64,000 nt of DNA from Mastigamoeba balamuthi. Taxonomy: Eukaryota; Evosea; Mastigamoebida; Mastigamoebidae. The position numbers and the translations under genes are program-made. Each line of letters opens with the position of its first letter. Within the stretch, counting starts at the first letter, position 1. This document shows positions 44,827 through 58,393 of the stretch, piece by piece. Below the pieces are notes generated by a model that ran no database searches, was not told where the DNA came from, and saw only the letters and a program-made list of their open reading frames with translations. Where the stretch lies: positions 139,807-203,806 of the forward strand of contig CACRSC010000022.1 of NCBI GenBank assembly GCA_902651635.1, read 5' to 3'.

Positions 44827-45824
44827 TCAACAGTTGAAGAGACGCGTGAGCACTTGGAAGGTGTCGGACATGTCTCTGTCGACACAGTTTCTGACGATGT
44901 TCTGGGCGTACTGGAGGGAGAGGTCAGACCCCCACCTGGCGTCCTCCGCCGTCCCAAACGCTCTCACCACGATCACCAGGCCAGCTACAGCGACATCGAA
45001 TCAGAGAAGCAGCGTGAGACTCACGAAGGCTGGCAGAGTTCGAGGAGGAAAGTGACCTTTGGTGACGCAGCACTTCTGGAGCATGAAAGACGGCACCTGC
45101 GTGAGGACCTGAGCGACCCCGGGGATCAGTCCACGAGCCGCTGGCGGCGGCTGGGCATCGAGGTTCAGCGTCATGATCTCGACAGAGACCACCATTCCTG
45201 CGGGAGCTACGAGCGGAGCTGAGCGGGCAGTCACAGCAGAGCAGAGAGCAGCCGCACGCGGCATGAACGCCCAGAATGATGAAGGGGTTCCAAACGACGG
45301 CGGGCCAGCGCCGATGGGCGTGCCGGGACAGGCGGCGGCGGGCTGCGCGGGACACAGCGACCTCGATGCTCTGCCGCTGGGCGTCTGCCGCCCTGGCTCC
45401 CGGGAGAACACCGCGAAGGGCTCGCTGCACACCAGCACGCCCCCCAGGTCGACGGCCAGCACGACGGCGGGCGAGCGCAGGTGGCGCTTGGAGGACGTGC
45501 ACTTGGACCTCAGCGTCGCTCGGTAGCACTCGAGGTCGGCGATCTCCTCCCACGACTGGCGCGGGCTGCCGAGGACCACGACGTCGCCGCACGAGGCGCA
45601 GCGCAGCGGGGGCGACAGCAGCGACGCCTGCGCCCGCACCGTGGCGCGCACGAGAGCCGCGAGGACGTCGGTGGGGTGAAGGGAACGCGCACAGAGCCAG
45701 CGACGGGGAGGAGCAGCTCCACGGTGTAGGCTCTGTACATGTGAACCACAGCCGCCCCTGACGTGCCCACGCTGAGCACAGGGCCCTGGAACGCCGCGAA
45801 GACCCTCTCGGTGCGCGTGGACAT
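44827..45824 (-). CDS. Uncharacterised three-exon family, paralogue D
   Basis: Exons 45824-45258, 45197-45057, 44984-44827, phases as in paralogue C. Highly similar to C throughout the N-terminal region (VRAQASLLSPPLRCASCGDV, SSKRHLRSPAVVLAVD, FSREPGRQTPSGRAS) and the C-terminal exons (MVVSVEIMTL, AGLVIVVRAFGTAEDARWG). Near 45690-45700 it has one C fewer than C in a C-run after ELLLP, which puts the first ~40 codons out of frame with the rest. This is either a recent disabling change or a homopolymer error. The sequence elsewhere is well conserved, which favours error or very recent damage. The middle region differs from C. Confidence 0.65.
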
Positions 45825-46480
45825 GGGGGGGACACTGTTCGAGTGCGAGAAGACTGACCGCTGCGAAGCCGATCTGGTATGATCCCTCGGGGGATGGGGG
45901 AGAGGAGGACAGAGGGGTCATAATCCAATCAGACACCCATTTCTGGTGACCCGGTGCCCACACTTCGGCGTGTTGTGGGCATTCACGGGGGTCGTGAGCT
46001 GCCCCTTGAAATTTGCCCGGCCAGGAGGAAATCACACCACTGCACGTACCCGAACCTGGCTTCATCTGGGTACGACAGTCTACCCGGCATCCAACCCCCC
46101 TTATGCCAAAGAGACCGGCCAAGGGGCCAACATTCTCGGCGGACTCGAGCACTGCTACTCTGACGTCACCGATAATCAAGGGATTTCACATGGACGCAAA
46201 GGTCGGCAGCACAGACCAATCAGCACTCACTCCTCGCCAGCGGTTATTGAGGGCAGCAGAGGAGACGGAGCGGGATGTAGCTTTAACAGAACCGGCGTGT
46301 GGGGAAAGTGCGAAATTGACTGCGACTCGGGCCACAAATATCAGGCCTGCATAACCGTCACAGCACCAGAGAGCGGTTGTGGTCTTTCTTAACCCACCGC
46401 AAGCACCGCCACCAAGCCTAGTTTGTTGTCGTTGTCGTTGTTGCTGCTGTTGTTTGGCACGTGTGTTGTGTTGTTTCCCC
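45825..46480. promoter_or_regulatory. Divergent promoter region, paralogue D (-) / integrin-like gene (+)
   Basis: 656 bp without a supported gene. A TTG/TTGCTG-rich tract (about 46420-46480) precedes the plus-strand ATG. Confidence 0.35.
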
Positions 46481-49393
46481 ATGTCGTGGCTCTCTCAGCT
46501 CGTCTCCGTTCTGCTTCTGCTGCTCCTCAGCCCTGCCCGCGGCCTCGGGTCTGTCTGCCGCAAGGAGGCTGTGCCCCCTGTCTGCCCCGACCCCAGCCAG
46601 CGCAGGGCCATCGACCCCAGCGCAGCCTCCGCCTCCAGCGGGGCCGTCCATATCACGGGCGTGTTCGTCGCCACCGTGTCCGCTGGCGACGTCAACCACG
46701 ACGGCCTGGCCGACGCCGTCTTCGTCGCTGGCGATGACGCAGCGTCGCCCTCCTCGCCGTCCGCTGCGCTCTGGATCGTCGCCGGCAGGCCGCGAGACGC
46801 GCAGTGGCCGCAGGGCAACGCGACGACCCCCAGGGCCCTCGTCCGCGGCCCCCCGGAGGCCCGCGTGTCGTTCGGCACCGCCACGGCCTCGGGCGTCGAC
46901 GTCAACGGCGACGGCGTCGACGACGTCCTCGTGGCGTGCCCCGACCACGGGGACGGCCACGTCTACGTCGTCTTCGGCGCGGACGGGTCGCTCCCGTCGG
47001 TCGCCTCTGTGGCCGAGCTCGACGGCTCCAACGGGTTCGACGTCACGGGCAGCTCGTCGGACTTCTCGCGGGCCAACAGGAGCCTCAGGATCGGCGCGAG
47101 CCTCGCCACGGGCGACTTCAACGGCGACGGCGTCGGCGACGTGGCCGTCGGGGCGCCCGGCGCGGACGTGCCCTACGCGTCCAGCGGGATGGTCTTCGTG
47201 CTCTTCGGTCGGCCCAGGGGCGCCGCGTGGCCCGCCGTCGTCGACGTGGCCGAGTTCGCCGACGGGCTGCGCGGGTGCCTCGTGGCGGGCCTGGGCGAGG
47301 GGGTGATGACCGGCCAGGGCCTCGAGCTCGGTGGGCTCGGCGACGTCAACGGGGACGGCGTCGACGACCTCGGCGTCGGGAGCGACGTCGCCTCGCACGC
47401 GACGACGGCCGAAGGCGACGCCCTGGGCTGCGTTGCTGTCGTCTGGGGCCACAGGGGCCCCTGGGACAGAGTCGTCAACGTCCGCGAAAACGCCTCGGTG
47501 GCCGCGATGGTGTGGGGCGAGACCGACAGCCTGTTCGGTGGCCGCGTCAGCATGTCCCCGATGGACTTTGACGGCGACGGGTTCGCAGACGTCGCCACGT
47601 GGGGGTTCGACGGCGTCTGGATCGTCTACGGCCACGGGGGACCCTGGGAGGCCAACACCACCGTGGCGAGGCTGGCGGCCCAGGGGCTGGCGGGCATGGC
47701 CATGCTCACCACGGAGAGCTTCGTGAGCCAGATAGTCCCCATCGGCGACTGGAGCGGCGACTGCATCGACGACCTGGCGCTGGCCAACGTGTACAACAAC
47801 ATCACCGTGCTCCTCGGCAGCCGCGACCGCGTGTCGGGGCCGTATCCGGGCGTGTCGGACGCGAACATCACCTGCAAGGTCGGGCTCACCTTCACCAACT
47901 GCGTGGTGGATTCGGACAACGTAGCGCCGATCGTTGCCAGCGGCGACTTTGATGGAGACATGTTCGAGGACGTGGTCTTTGCCCAGAGCCTCGATCTCAA
48001 GAGCGCGACCATCCTGTGGGGTCCCAGAGGAAGGATTCGCCACGCCGCCTGCGCCAACAGCTCGCAGTGCTCCCCGGACAGCGTCTGCAGGAACAGCACA
48101 TGCGTTGTGCTCCCAGATCCGTGCTATAGCTACACTGATGGCCCAGCCTTCCTCGTGCCAGCCGTCAACGCGTCTGCCAGCGCGTTCACCGCCCTGGACC
48201 ACCTCAGCATCTCTGTGACTACCCCGCGCGTCTTCAACCGCAGCCTCCTCACATTCACCCTCGGCTCGTGCACACTTCACGCCTCTGTGGAGCTCGCCGA
48301 CAGTGACTGCAACGACCGCTACACCGTCGCAGAGAGGTGGTCCTCCCTCACGGCCTGCGGGGCCACACAGGAAGCTGCGCTGTCCACCCCGGACCACAGC
48401 GTGTACACCGTGGCGTTCTCTGCGCACAGCAACCAGTCGTGGGTGAATCCCGTCACGGGTGACACCAGGTTTCGCCAGCTCTCCCACCCGCTGGCCCTCC
48501 GCGTCGTGTTCCCCCCAACTCTCCAGTTCTCCACATCGAGGCTGGAGATCAGCGCGCCCGCTGCTCTCGGCGCATTCGCAGGAGACATCGGTGTCGCTGT
48601 CGCGAACTCGTCCGTTGCCATCTCTCTGCCTGTGGGCTTCCAGAGTCCCTTCGCTCTGGTCCTCACGGAATTCAGTGGCGACGGCACGTTCGTCGAGTCT
48701 TCGACATTCGAGCCCAACCCATCTGCGCCACAGACTCGCAGCACGAGGTCCGCAGTGCAGGTGTGGTCTCTGGGCGTTGTGCCACGTGCCGGGGTCTGCT
48801 CCTTCGACGGCGTCGCCCTGTCCGCAGTTTTCAGCGTCAAGTGCCTCGACAAGACGGCCCCGGGCCAGTGCGCTTCCGAGGACTCCAAGACGGTGACAGT
48901 CTCGTTCCGGCTGAGCGTGGCGGACCTGTGCGGCAGGGTCGCGATACCAGGGGAAGTGTACGGGACGCTGGAGGCCTACGAGGACGCCGGGTACCGCCAA
49001 AAGGCCACCTCGTTCTACGTGGGGCAGACGGCCTACCTGATGGCCTACCTCGTCTCTCCTGCTGTCCCGCTCAGCTCGTCCACCTTCCTCAACGTGACTG
49101 TGCGCGGCCCCGCTGTGAGGGGAGGGGAGACCGCAGTGCTCTATGCCATCGATGTGTCCGACGGCCAGAGGCCCAGGATCCAGTTTGAGCTGAGTAGCTC
49201 GCTGTTCGAGGTCGCCGATGGCGGCATCGTCGACGTGGCCGTCACAGCCTTCGTGCAAATGAGCTTCAATGGTCCCATCGCCAACCCCAACGGGACGACC
49301 ATGAGGCTGGACACGACGGTTGCCGTCACAGAGAAGATGTCTATGTCTCAGGGATGTGCTGCACACACCCATCCCCTCTCCTTCCTATTCTGA
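46481..49393 (+). CDS. Integrin-alpha-like seven-blade FG-GAP propeller protein
   Basis: Single open exon of 970 aa. The start ATG at 46481 gives a signal peptide (LVSVLLLLLLSPARG). Seven FG-GAP blades carry Ca2+-loop motifs at about residues 69 (DVNHDGLAD), 140 (DVNGDGVDD), 211 (DFNGDGVGD), 287 (DVNGDGVDD), 362 (DFDGDGFAD), 422 (DWSGDCIDD) and 489 (DFDGDMFED). A Cys-rich EGF-like knot follows (CANSSQCSPDSVCRNSTC), then about 400 residues of beta-sandwich leg domains. This is the layout of integrin alpha ectodomains and relatives. No membrane helix or GFFKR tail is seen; the frame ends in PLSFLF. A terminal exon could be missed (possible donor near 49338), or the protein is secreted. Likely cell-surface adhesion or matrix binding. 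The very GC-rich codon use also opens a long antisense frame, which I reject. Confidence 0.85.
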   Translation: MSWLSQLVSVLLLLLLSPARGLGSVCRKEAVPPVCPDPSQRRAIDPSAASASSGAVHITGVFVATVSAGDVNHDGLADAVFVAGDDAASPSSPSAALWIVAGRPRDAQWPQGNATTPRALVRGPPEARVSFGTATASGVDVNGDGVDDVLVACPDHGDGHVYVVFGADGSLPSVASVAELDGSNGFDVTGSSSDFSRANRSLRIGASLATGDFNGDGVGDVAVGAPGADVPYASSGMVFVLFGRPRGAAWPAVVDVAEFADGLRGCLVAGLGEGVMTGQGLELGGLGDVNGDGVDDLGVGSDVASHATTAEGDALGCVAVVWGHRGPWDRVVNVRENASVAAMVWGETDSLFGGRVSMSPMDFDGDGFADVATWGFDGVWIVYGHGGPWEANTTVARLAAQGLAGMAMLTTESFVSQIVPIGDWSGDCIDDLALANVYNNITVLLGSRDRVSGPYPGVSDANITCKVGLTFTNCVVDSDNVAPIVASGDFDGDMFEDVVFAQSLDLKSATILWGPRGRIRHAACANSSQCSPDSVCRNSTCVVLPDPCYSYTDGPAFLVPAVNASASAFTALDHLSISVTTPRVFNRSLLTFTLGSCTLHASVELADSDCNDRYTVAERWSSLTACGATQEAALSTPDHSVYTVAFSAHSNQSWVNPVTGDTRFRQLSHPLALRVVFPPTLQFSTSRLEISAPAALGAFAGDIGVAVANSSVAISLPVGFQSPFALVLTEFSGDGTFVESSTFEPNPSAPQTRSTRSAVQVWSLGVVPRAGVCSFDGVALSAVFSVKCLDKTAPGQCASEDSKTVTVSFRLSVADLCGRVAIPGEVYGTLEAYEDAGYRQKATSFYVGQTAYLMAYLVSPAVPLSSSTFLNVTVRGPAVRGGETAVLYAIDVSDGQRPRIQFELSSSLFEVADGGIVDVAVTAFVQMSFNGPIANPNGTTMRLDTTVAVTEKMSMSQGCAAHTHPLSFLF

Positions 49394-49969
49394 AGCAGCC
49401 CCACGAGGCCAGATCGGGGCTGCTCATGACGGATGGGCCTCCTCGACCACCCTCCCAGAAGAGATCAGAACACCCAATGACATTCATCCAAATATGAAAG
49501 CACCAGCTGCCAAAAACACTGCCCTCGGATTCCACCACAAGAGCGTGAGTGAAGCCGCACACGTATGCAAATGAGCACTGTGAGAACCTTCGTTGTGCTC
49601 GGGGACCAGACTCCTGAGACCTCAAGAGACTTCTCTAGTTCTAACCCAGGAGATGCGGACTCTTTCTTCATCAGACCCTATGGAAGGCTCTTGCGACGTT
49701 GCAGGGTCTAACTTAATGTGATCGGATCGGATAATAGCCCTCTCTGAGGTTACGTGGCACCACACCAACAACAGCTCTGATTTCTACTGCGTAGGTGCAC
49801 AAGGCGTGTTGTGAGGGGATTTGGGAGATTAGCCAGGGCGGGCGACCGACCCGAGAGGAAAAAAGAACAAAAGTCAGGCTTGAGCAGGAGTCCGTCTCCG
49901 ACAGGCGCAGTGGCAAATCTGCCTCAAATCTGTTCAGCCTTCTGTGAGTGGCACGTGTAAGGGCTTCTA
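49394..49969. other. Intergenic between integrin-like and Crinkler-like genes
   Basis: 576 bp. I looked for an exon with a membrane helix for the integrin-like protein and saw none. It contains the promoter of the next gene. Confidence 0.4.
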
Positions 49970-52557
49970 ATGGAGCTCAAGGAGAAGCAGACCCACGAGC
50001 GTGTCGTCTGGGTGAAGTGGGAGAGGCCCGATGGCGGCTTCGACCGGCCCCAGAAGGTCCACGTCAAGGAGGGCTGCGACGTCCACGACCTCACCCGCAC
50101 CGCCCAGGAGCAACTCGACATCCCCCACTGCCACGGAGACCTCTTCCTCGTCCTGCCCGCGGCTGCTGGCCCAGGGCTCAGAGCCTACCTCGCCCAGGAC
50201 ACCGGCACCCTCGGCCCGGACTTCTTCCAACTCCTCGGCAATGGGATCCTCGAGGCCCGCGTGAGGCCCGGCGCCGTGCAGCTCCCTACTCAGCCGCCGG
50301 GTTTGTCTCGTGCTACTGCGCCCGCGCCTTTTCTTTCAATTGATTTCCTTGTATCTTTATTATAATTCAACGCGCTGTCGTTGACATCTCCACCGGTCTT
50401 CTCGGCCGGCGTCCCCACCCCCCCTGCCGCCACTCCACGTAATGTCCGCTTCACCTTCCCGCCCCGCCTTGTGAGACACAAGACTGCTCCATGAACGCCG
50501 TTTTGTTCCTTAACTGTTCACTTCGAGTTTTGAAAGCTGCTCACCGCCATTTCTTGCCAGTAGAGTACCTGCTGGGATCCTCCGCTGCCTCTGTCGCCAC
50601 CTCTGCTGCTGCCGCCGCCAACGGTTCGTTGTGCCAGTGTGCCGTTGTGCCCGTCCTCTTTCCACATTCTCAATTGAATTGGCAATTTTTTTTTGTCAGC
50701 GGCCGCGGAGTCCCTCAGTGCATGGTCCAGGTTCGCGCATGCTCTGGAGGAGTCTCAGGGCGAGGTCACTGCCGGTGCATTCGTGGACCTGTCCGCAGCA
50801 ACAAACATCGTGGTGTACGGCATCTCTGCCAAGTCGAGCAAGCTGTTCATCCGGCCGGCCGTCAAGTATCTGCACGACAAGATCGTCGAGGAGTTCGTCG
50901 CAGACAAGCAGTGCAACATGCTCGTCACCGGGACTGCAGGCATCGGCAAGTCTGCGCTCCTCCTCCTCGTTCTCCGAACCTTCCTCAAGAAGAAGTTCCC
51001 GTCACGTGGCAGGATCGTTTACAGTTACGCGCACCCGCAGTTGTCCCTCCTGCCTCTGCCCCTCTCCTGATGCCCTTTGTATGCCCTTTGCAGAATCGGA
51101 CACCTGCTCTGTCCTGTTCTACCTGAAGAAGGACCACACCGACTGGATTGCCACACTGCCGCCGACCACGGAGGGGTTCGATGAGCAGTACATCGTCCTG
51201 GCAGACCACGTAGCCGCGCACCCTGCGCAGCACGGGCTGCTCGTGTCGTCGAGAAATAAGAGTATCACGAACGAGTGGAAGAAGTTCGGCTCGACCGTGT
51301 ACTACATGCCCACGTGGTCTCTCGAGGAGATCAAGAAGATGAACGAGCTGTGCGGGCACGGCGTCGCGGACGAAGCCCTCAACGTGGCCTTCAGCCAGTG
51401 GGGCGGCATACCGAGCCACATCTTCAACCTCGGCAGCACCGACAACGTGTTCGAGTTTGTCATGACGCAGCTCGCCTCGAGTTCGCTCGCCACCATGATC
51501 TTAGAGATCAGCTCAAGCGCATCTGAGGCACACTCAACGGATGCTGTGCTGCACATGATCGTGGACCAGGAGGGCAGGGGCGGCAGGCAGCCCTTCATGA
51601 GCTTCTCCTACACGTTCGCCTCGCCCGAAGTCGAGAGGAGGGTCATCGAAGCACGCTACGACGAACTCATCCACGGTACTCACGCCACACTGCACTGCAC
51701 CACACTGCGCAGTCCCGTTCGCCCGTTCGCCCTCTGCTCATGCCTGTCACCATTCCTGCAGGTGAGCTCAACCTGGTCCTGCAGGCAACGAGAATCGCAG
51801 AGGCGGCATCTCTCCGCAGGCACATCTTCGAGCGTGTGTGGCTCCGCTTCATGCAGAAGAACGTCAACAACCGCCTCATGTTCAAGGTATTTCTGGGTTC
51901 CAGGCTTCTCTGCCCGGCATGTTCATCCCTCCCACTACCCACTACAGATGCGCGACCTCGGGGAGGAGACCTCCAAAGCCTCTCAATTCGCGTTCTGCTG
52001 CAATGCACTGCATCGCTTCGACTCTGTGGCAGACTTCAGTGCGATTGCCGAAAAGGCGCAGGAGTTGAAAGTCCCCAACGAGAACATGGTGTTCTTCGTC
52101 CCCAACTCGCCTATCCAGGCTGCTTTCAATGCCTTTCATGTCTCCGGACTCGTATGACCAGAAATTTGTCACTTCTGTGATGACTTACCTGAGCCTGCAT
52201 GACTTGTGCGCAGGGGAGAAACAAGATACACCTCACTGCCGACCAGGCCACTGTCACTGCTGACCACCCTCTGAAGCAGAGCGGTTCGCCACAGACTCCC
52301 CCAGGCCTCTTTTCTACCCACTCTCTGATCACAACAACACCTACTGTGCAGCACTGGCGGAACTCTTCAGCATCGTGCCTCCGAACGTCACCAAGGCCAT
52401 CTGCTTCTGGGTGCCCTCGGACATCTTCAGTGAGTTCAAGGTGCAGAAGTTCCTGACTGACCAAAACACTGTCAGCCAAGCCGTCCCTGCCGCCGTCACT
52501 GCCGCCTTGCAATACGTGGTCTGCTTCGACCCACATGGCTCTGTGCTCTCTCCCTAA
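49970..52557 (+). CDS. Crinkler (CRN)/RHS-type P-loop NTPase protein
   Basis: Eight exons: 49970-50300, 50561-50623, 50700-51023, 51094-51675, 51762-51886, 51948-52151, 52214-52283, 52352-52557 (634 aa); phases agree. The N-terminal ~110 residues resemble the ubiquitin-like header of Crinkler proteins (short charged strand-rich domain, no signal peptide). A Ser/Ala linker follows, then a P-loop NTPase with Walker A GTAGIGKS (about 209-216) and the family-typical VVYGISAKSSKLFIRPA, HGLLVSSRN, and YYMPTWSLEEIKKM blocks. The C-terminal part (about 430-634) is of unknown type (FCCNALHRFDSVADF, ICFWVPSDIF). Crinklers and trypanosome RHS proteins share this header-NTPase module, often with a nuclease-like C-terminus; in free-living protists their role is unclear. 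Exons 2 and 7 are short and rest on phase. Confidence 0.8.
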
Positions 52558-54980
52558 GCAAAACCCGCAAGCACGGAATTTACTACCGTTGTGGACATTT
52601 TGTGCTTCACTTGCAATTGGATCAATCCTTATTGTCTTCAGAAAAGAGCGAAGTTCATCGTACCACTGAATATCGATCTGAAGCAAGTATTATATCACCT
52701 ATCGAAATTCATTGCTTATATGATGTGGACGATGTACGATTTACACCAGTGTTCATCAGTTTCGGAAAGTACTGAATATCTTCTATTATCGATGCATCCA
52801 CATCTTTAATTGGTTCTGATCGAATACGTTTGTTTTATTTCTTCTCACTCATTGGGAGGCAGGGAGGTCTCCCCCTGGTCAATATGAATCACGTTCTCGT
52901 TCACAGCACACTCACGCTTGCAGCACCATTGCATAAGCTCGGCCTCGAGCATCTTCTCAATGGGCTTTGGTGGGTGCAATGGTGCTCACTTTGTTGGTGT
53001 GAGAGGAGCATGTCCTGCTGCTGCTGCTGCCACAGTGATCTCCATGAACTGGGCAGATTAACTGTGGCCATCAAGGCTCGTTGCACTGAGCAGCAGAGAA
53101 CCTGCAGCTGATGCACGTTCCTTGATTGTCTGCCTCCTTTGGTGACTTCTAAGAGATTAGTGAGCATTCTATTGGTGCTGAGAGAAGAGAGACGAACAGG
53201 GTTGGTGGGATCAGTAGAGGTTAACTGATGAGAATCAAAGAGAGAGAATGGCACACCACAACCACAGGATCATCTCCTGAAGTCTCTTCCTCGTTCTTGA
53301 TGTCCTTCTCATCACTTGCATCACTGCCTGCCCATTCATGCAGTCATCCCGTGCTTGACATACTCAATAAATTGCTGAAGAGAGGAGGAGATCGATTAGC
53401 ATTGCAGAGTTGCTGGGCTTGCTGCAGTTGGTACTGCCATGGGTGCAGTAGCAGGCTCTAACCATGGAATGCCGATGTGATGGTCAGTGCACATGTAGTT
53501 GCCATTAATTATTTGCTGAAAATAGATGTTAACTGGTAATAATCGATAAGAAATGCACTGAGGAAGTATGAGTGCTCCTGGTGGATCGGACTCTGTATCC
53601 ATCACCAGATTCGCACATCATGGCAACATTCCAGAAAAGGACCCCGAACATCAAATAGGGTGCCTTTGTTGTCAATGATGAACTGGTATTTTATAGAAGG
53701 CCGATGTTGGAGTCTCTCAGCAGACCCTGCTATGTCCTTTCAAATATGAATCAGTCTATGACTGTGTGGATGGAAAGTGTCACTAGTGAGTCATTTCATT
53801 CATCTGTGATCACATTCTTGATTTCGTTGGCAACGCAGAGTACTTATTCCTGTTTGATGGAGCATCTCACATGGACGAGGCCATCTGTGCATTGAAAGCA
53901 ATCATATCATGCCTTACACTTGATTTAAGGCATTGTAGTGTTCTATTGTTCACGATACAGTCGTCCACAACATTGAAGTGTGACTCTTTCATCTGATTCC
54001 TGGCCAGGAAATTGATGGAAACACACCTGAACTCACTTCTGCTCAAGCTGATATCGATGGTGATCTTCAAGTCTGGCTTTCAGAGCAGACGTTCATGACA
54101 GGCCCTAGCACATCTGCTCTGTCATTCAGTGATCTCTGACATCAACTGCTCACAGGTCTTCTTAGGCAATTCCTGTTATCTCATAACAAGCAGGCTCTGT
54201 TCTTAATGCATAACTGGGCTTCTGTGAACTGGGCAAAGTCAAAATGATACAGTTTAACTTTAAGAGACTAAGTAATGTTGGATGCCTTTCACACTTCATT
54301 GCCTCAGTGGGTGAGCAGTTTGTGACATCTGAGCTTTAACTCTTTGTGGCCACCCTCTATGATGCCACTTTCAAGAAGAATAATGATATGCTGAAATAAT
54401 ATTATGCCAAGTTCTGGGATGGGCCTCGTCCTGAACATTCCAATAAGACATGCTGATACATAATGAAAGAAGGTTAATGATCTGTTTCTTGAGTGGCCCT
54501 ACATTTGCAACTGGCTTTTGTGTTTACGTGAGTCAGGGGTGAGATGGGGCAGAGTAACATCTCAAACATGAGTGCACTGTTCATTCCTAGTCGAAGTTCT
54601 CTGCTCTTAGGTACATATTCCTTTCTGTCCGACAGATTGAAGTTAAGCATCACATCGTCACTACTGCGCAGTTTTTGATTTGTTCTCGCGCATTAACGCA
54701 TTCTCTCAGGCATGCGATGGCCTCTTTCTGTGAGACGTGTATTTCCTGTTCTCAGATTTGTCGCGGCGGAGATATTATCCGCCGCAGGCAGGTGACCAGC
54801 GAGCAGACGAGCACCCCCCTTGTGCCAGCATGAGGTGTGAGGGGGTCGTGGGGACCGCGAAGAGATTGTGTTGCACAGGCCGGGCGGTAAAGATGGTGGC
54901 ACGTACGATGCACTCCGATTGGCTGCTGAATAAGATTCTGGCTCTGTATCTGGCAGATTTGCCATCTGTTTTTGGCGGGA
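52558..54980. other. AT-rich gene desert
   Basis: 2.4 kb, clearly AT-richer than the rest of the window, with frequent stops in all frames. Around 53840-54110 a short stretch reads like degraded protein on the plus strand (FLFDGASHMDEAICALKA), but no transposase or other family can be named. No terminal inverted repeats or poly-A tail were found. The last ~250 bp return to high GC and should hold the MCM5 promoter. Confidence 0.45.
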
Positions 54981-58307
<3,327 letters not shown>

Positions 58308-58393
58308 TACGCCACCACCAGCGTACACAACGCAGCAGACAAGCAAGCAGCACACAGCAGAGCACGGGTATTTGTTACAGGGGCAGTTGTTCA

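Noticed and set aside
46418-49372. A 984-codon open frame antisense to the integrin-like gene
   Set aside because: GC-rich Asp/Val/Gly codons open the complementary frame by chance; its product is low-complexity Arg/His/Gly with no family, while the plus-strand product has a signal peptide and seven Ca2+ blades.
49394-49969. Possible terminal TM exon of the integrin-like gene
   Set aside because: No acceptor followed by a hydrophobic helix in the needed phase was found.
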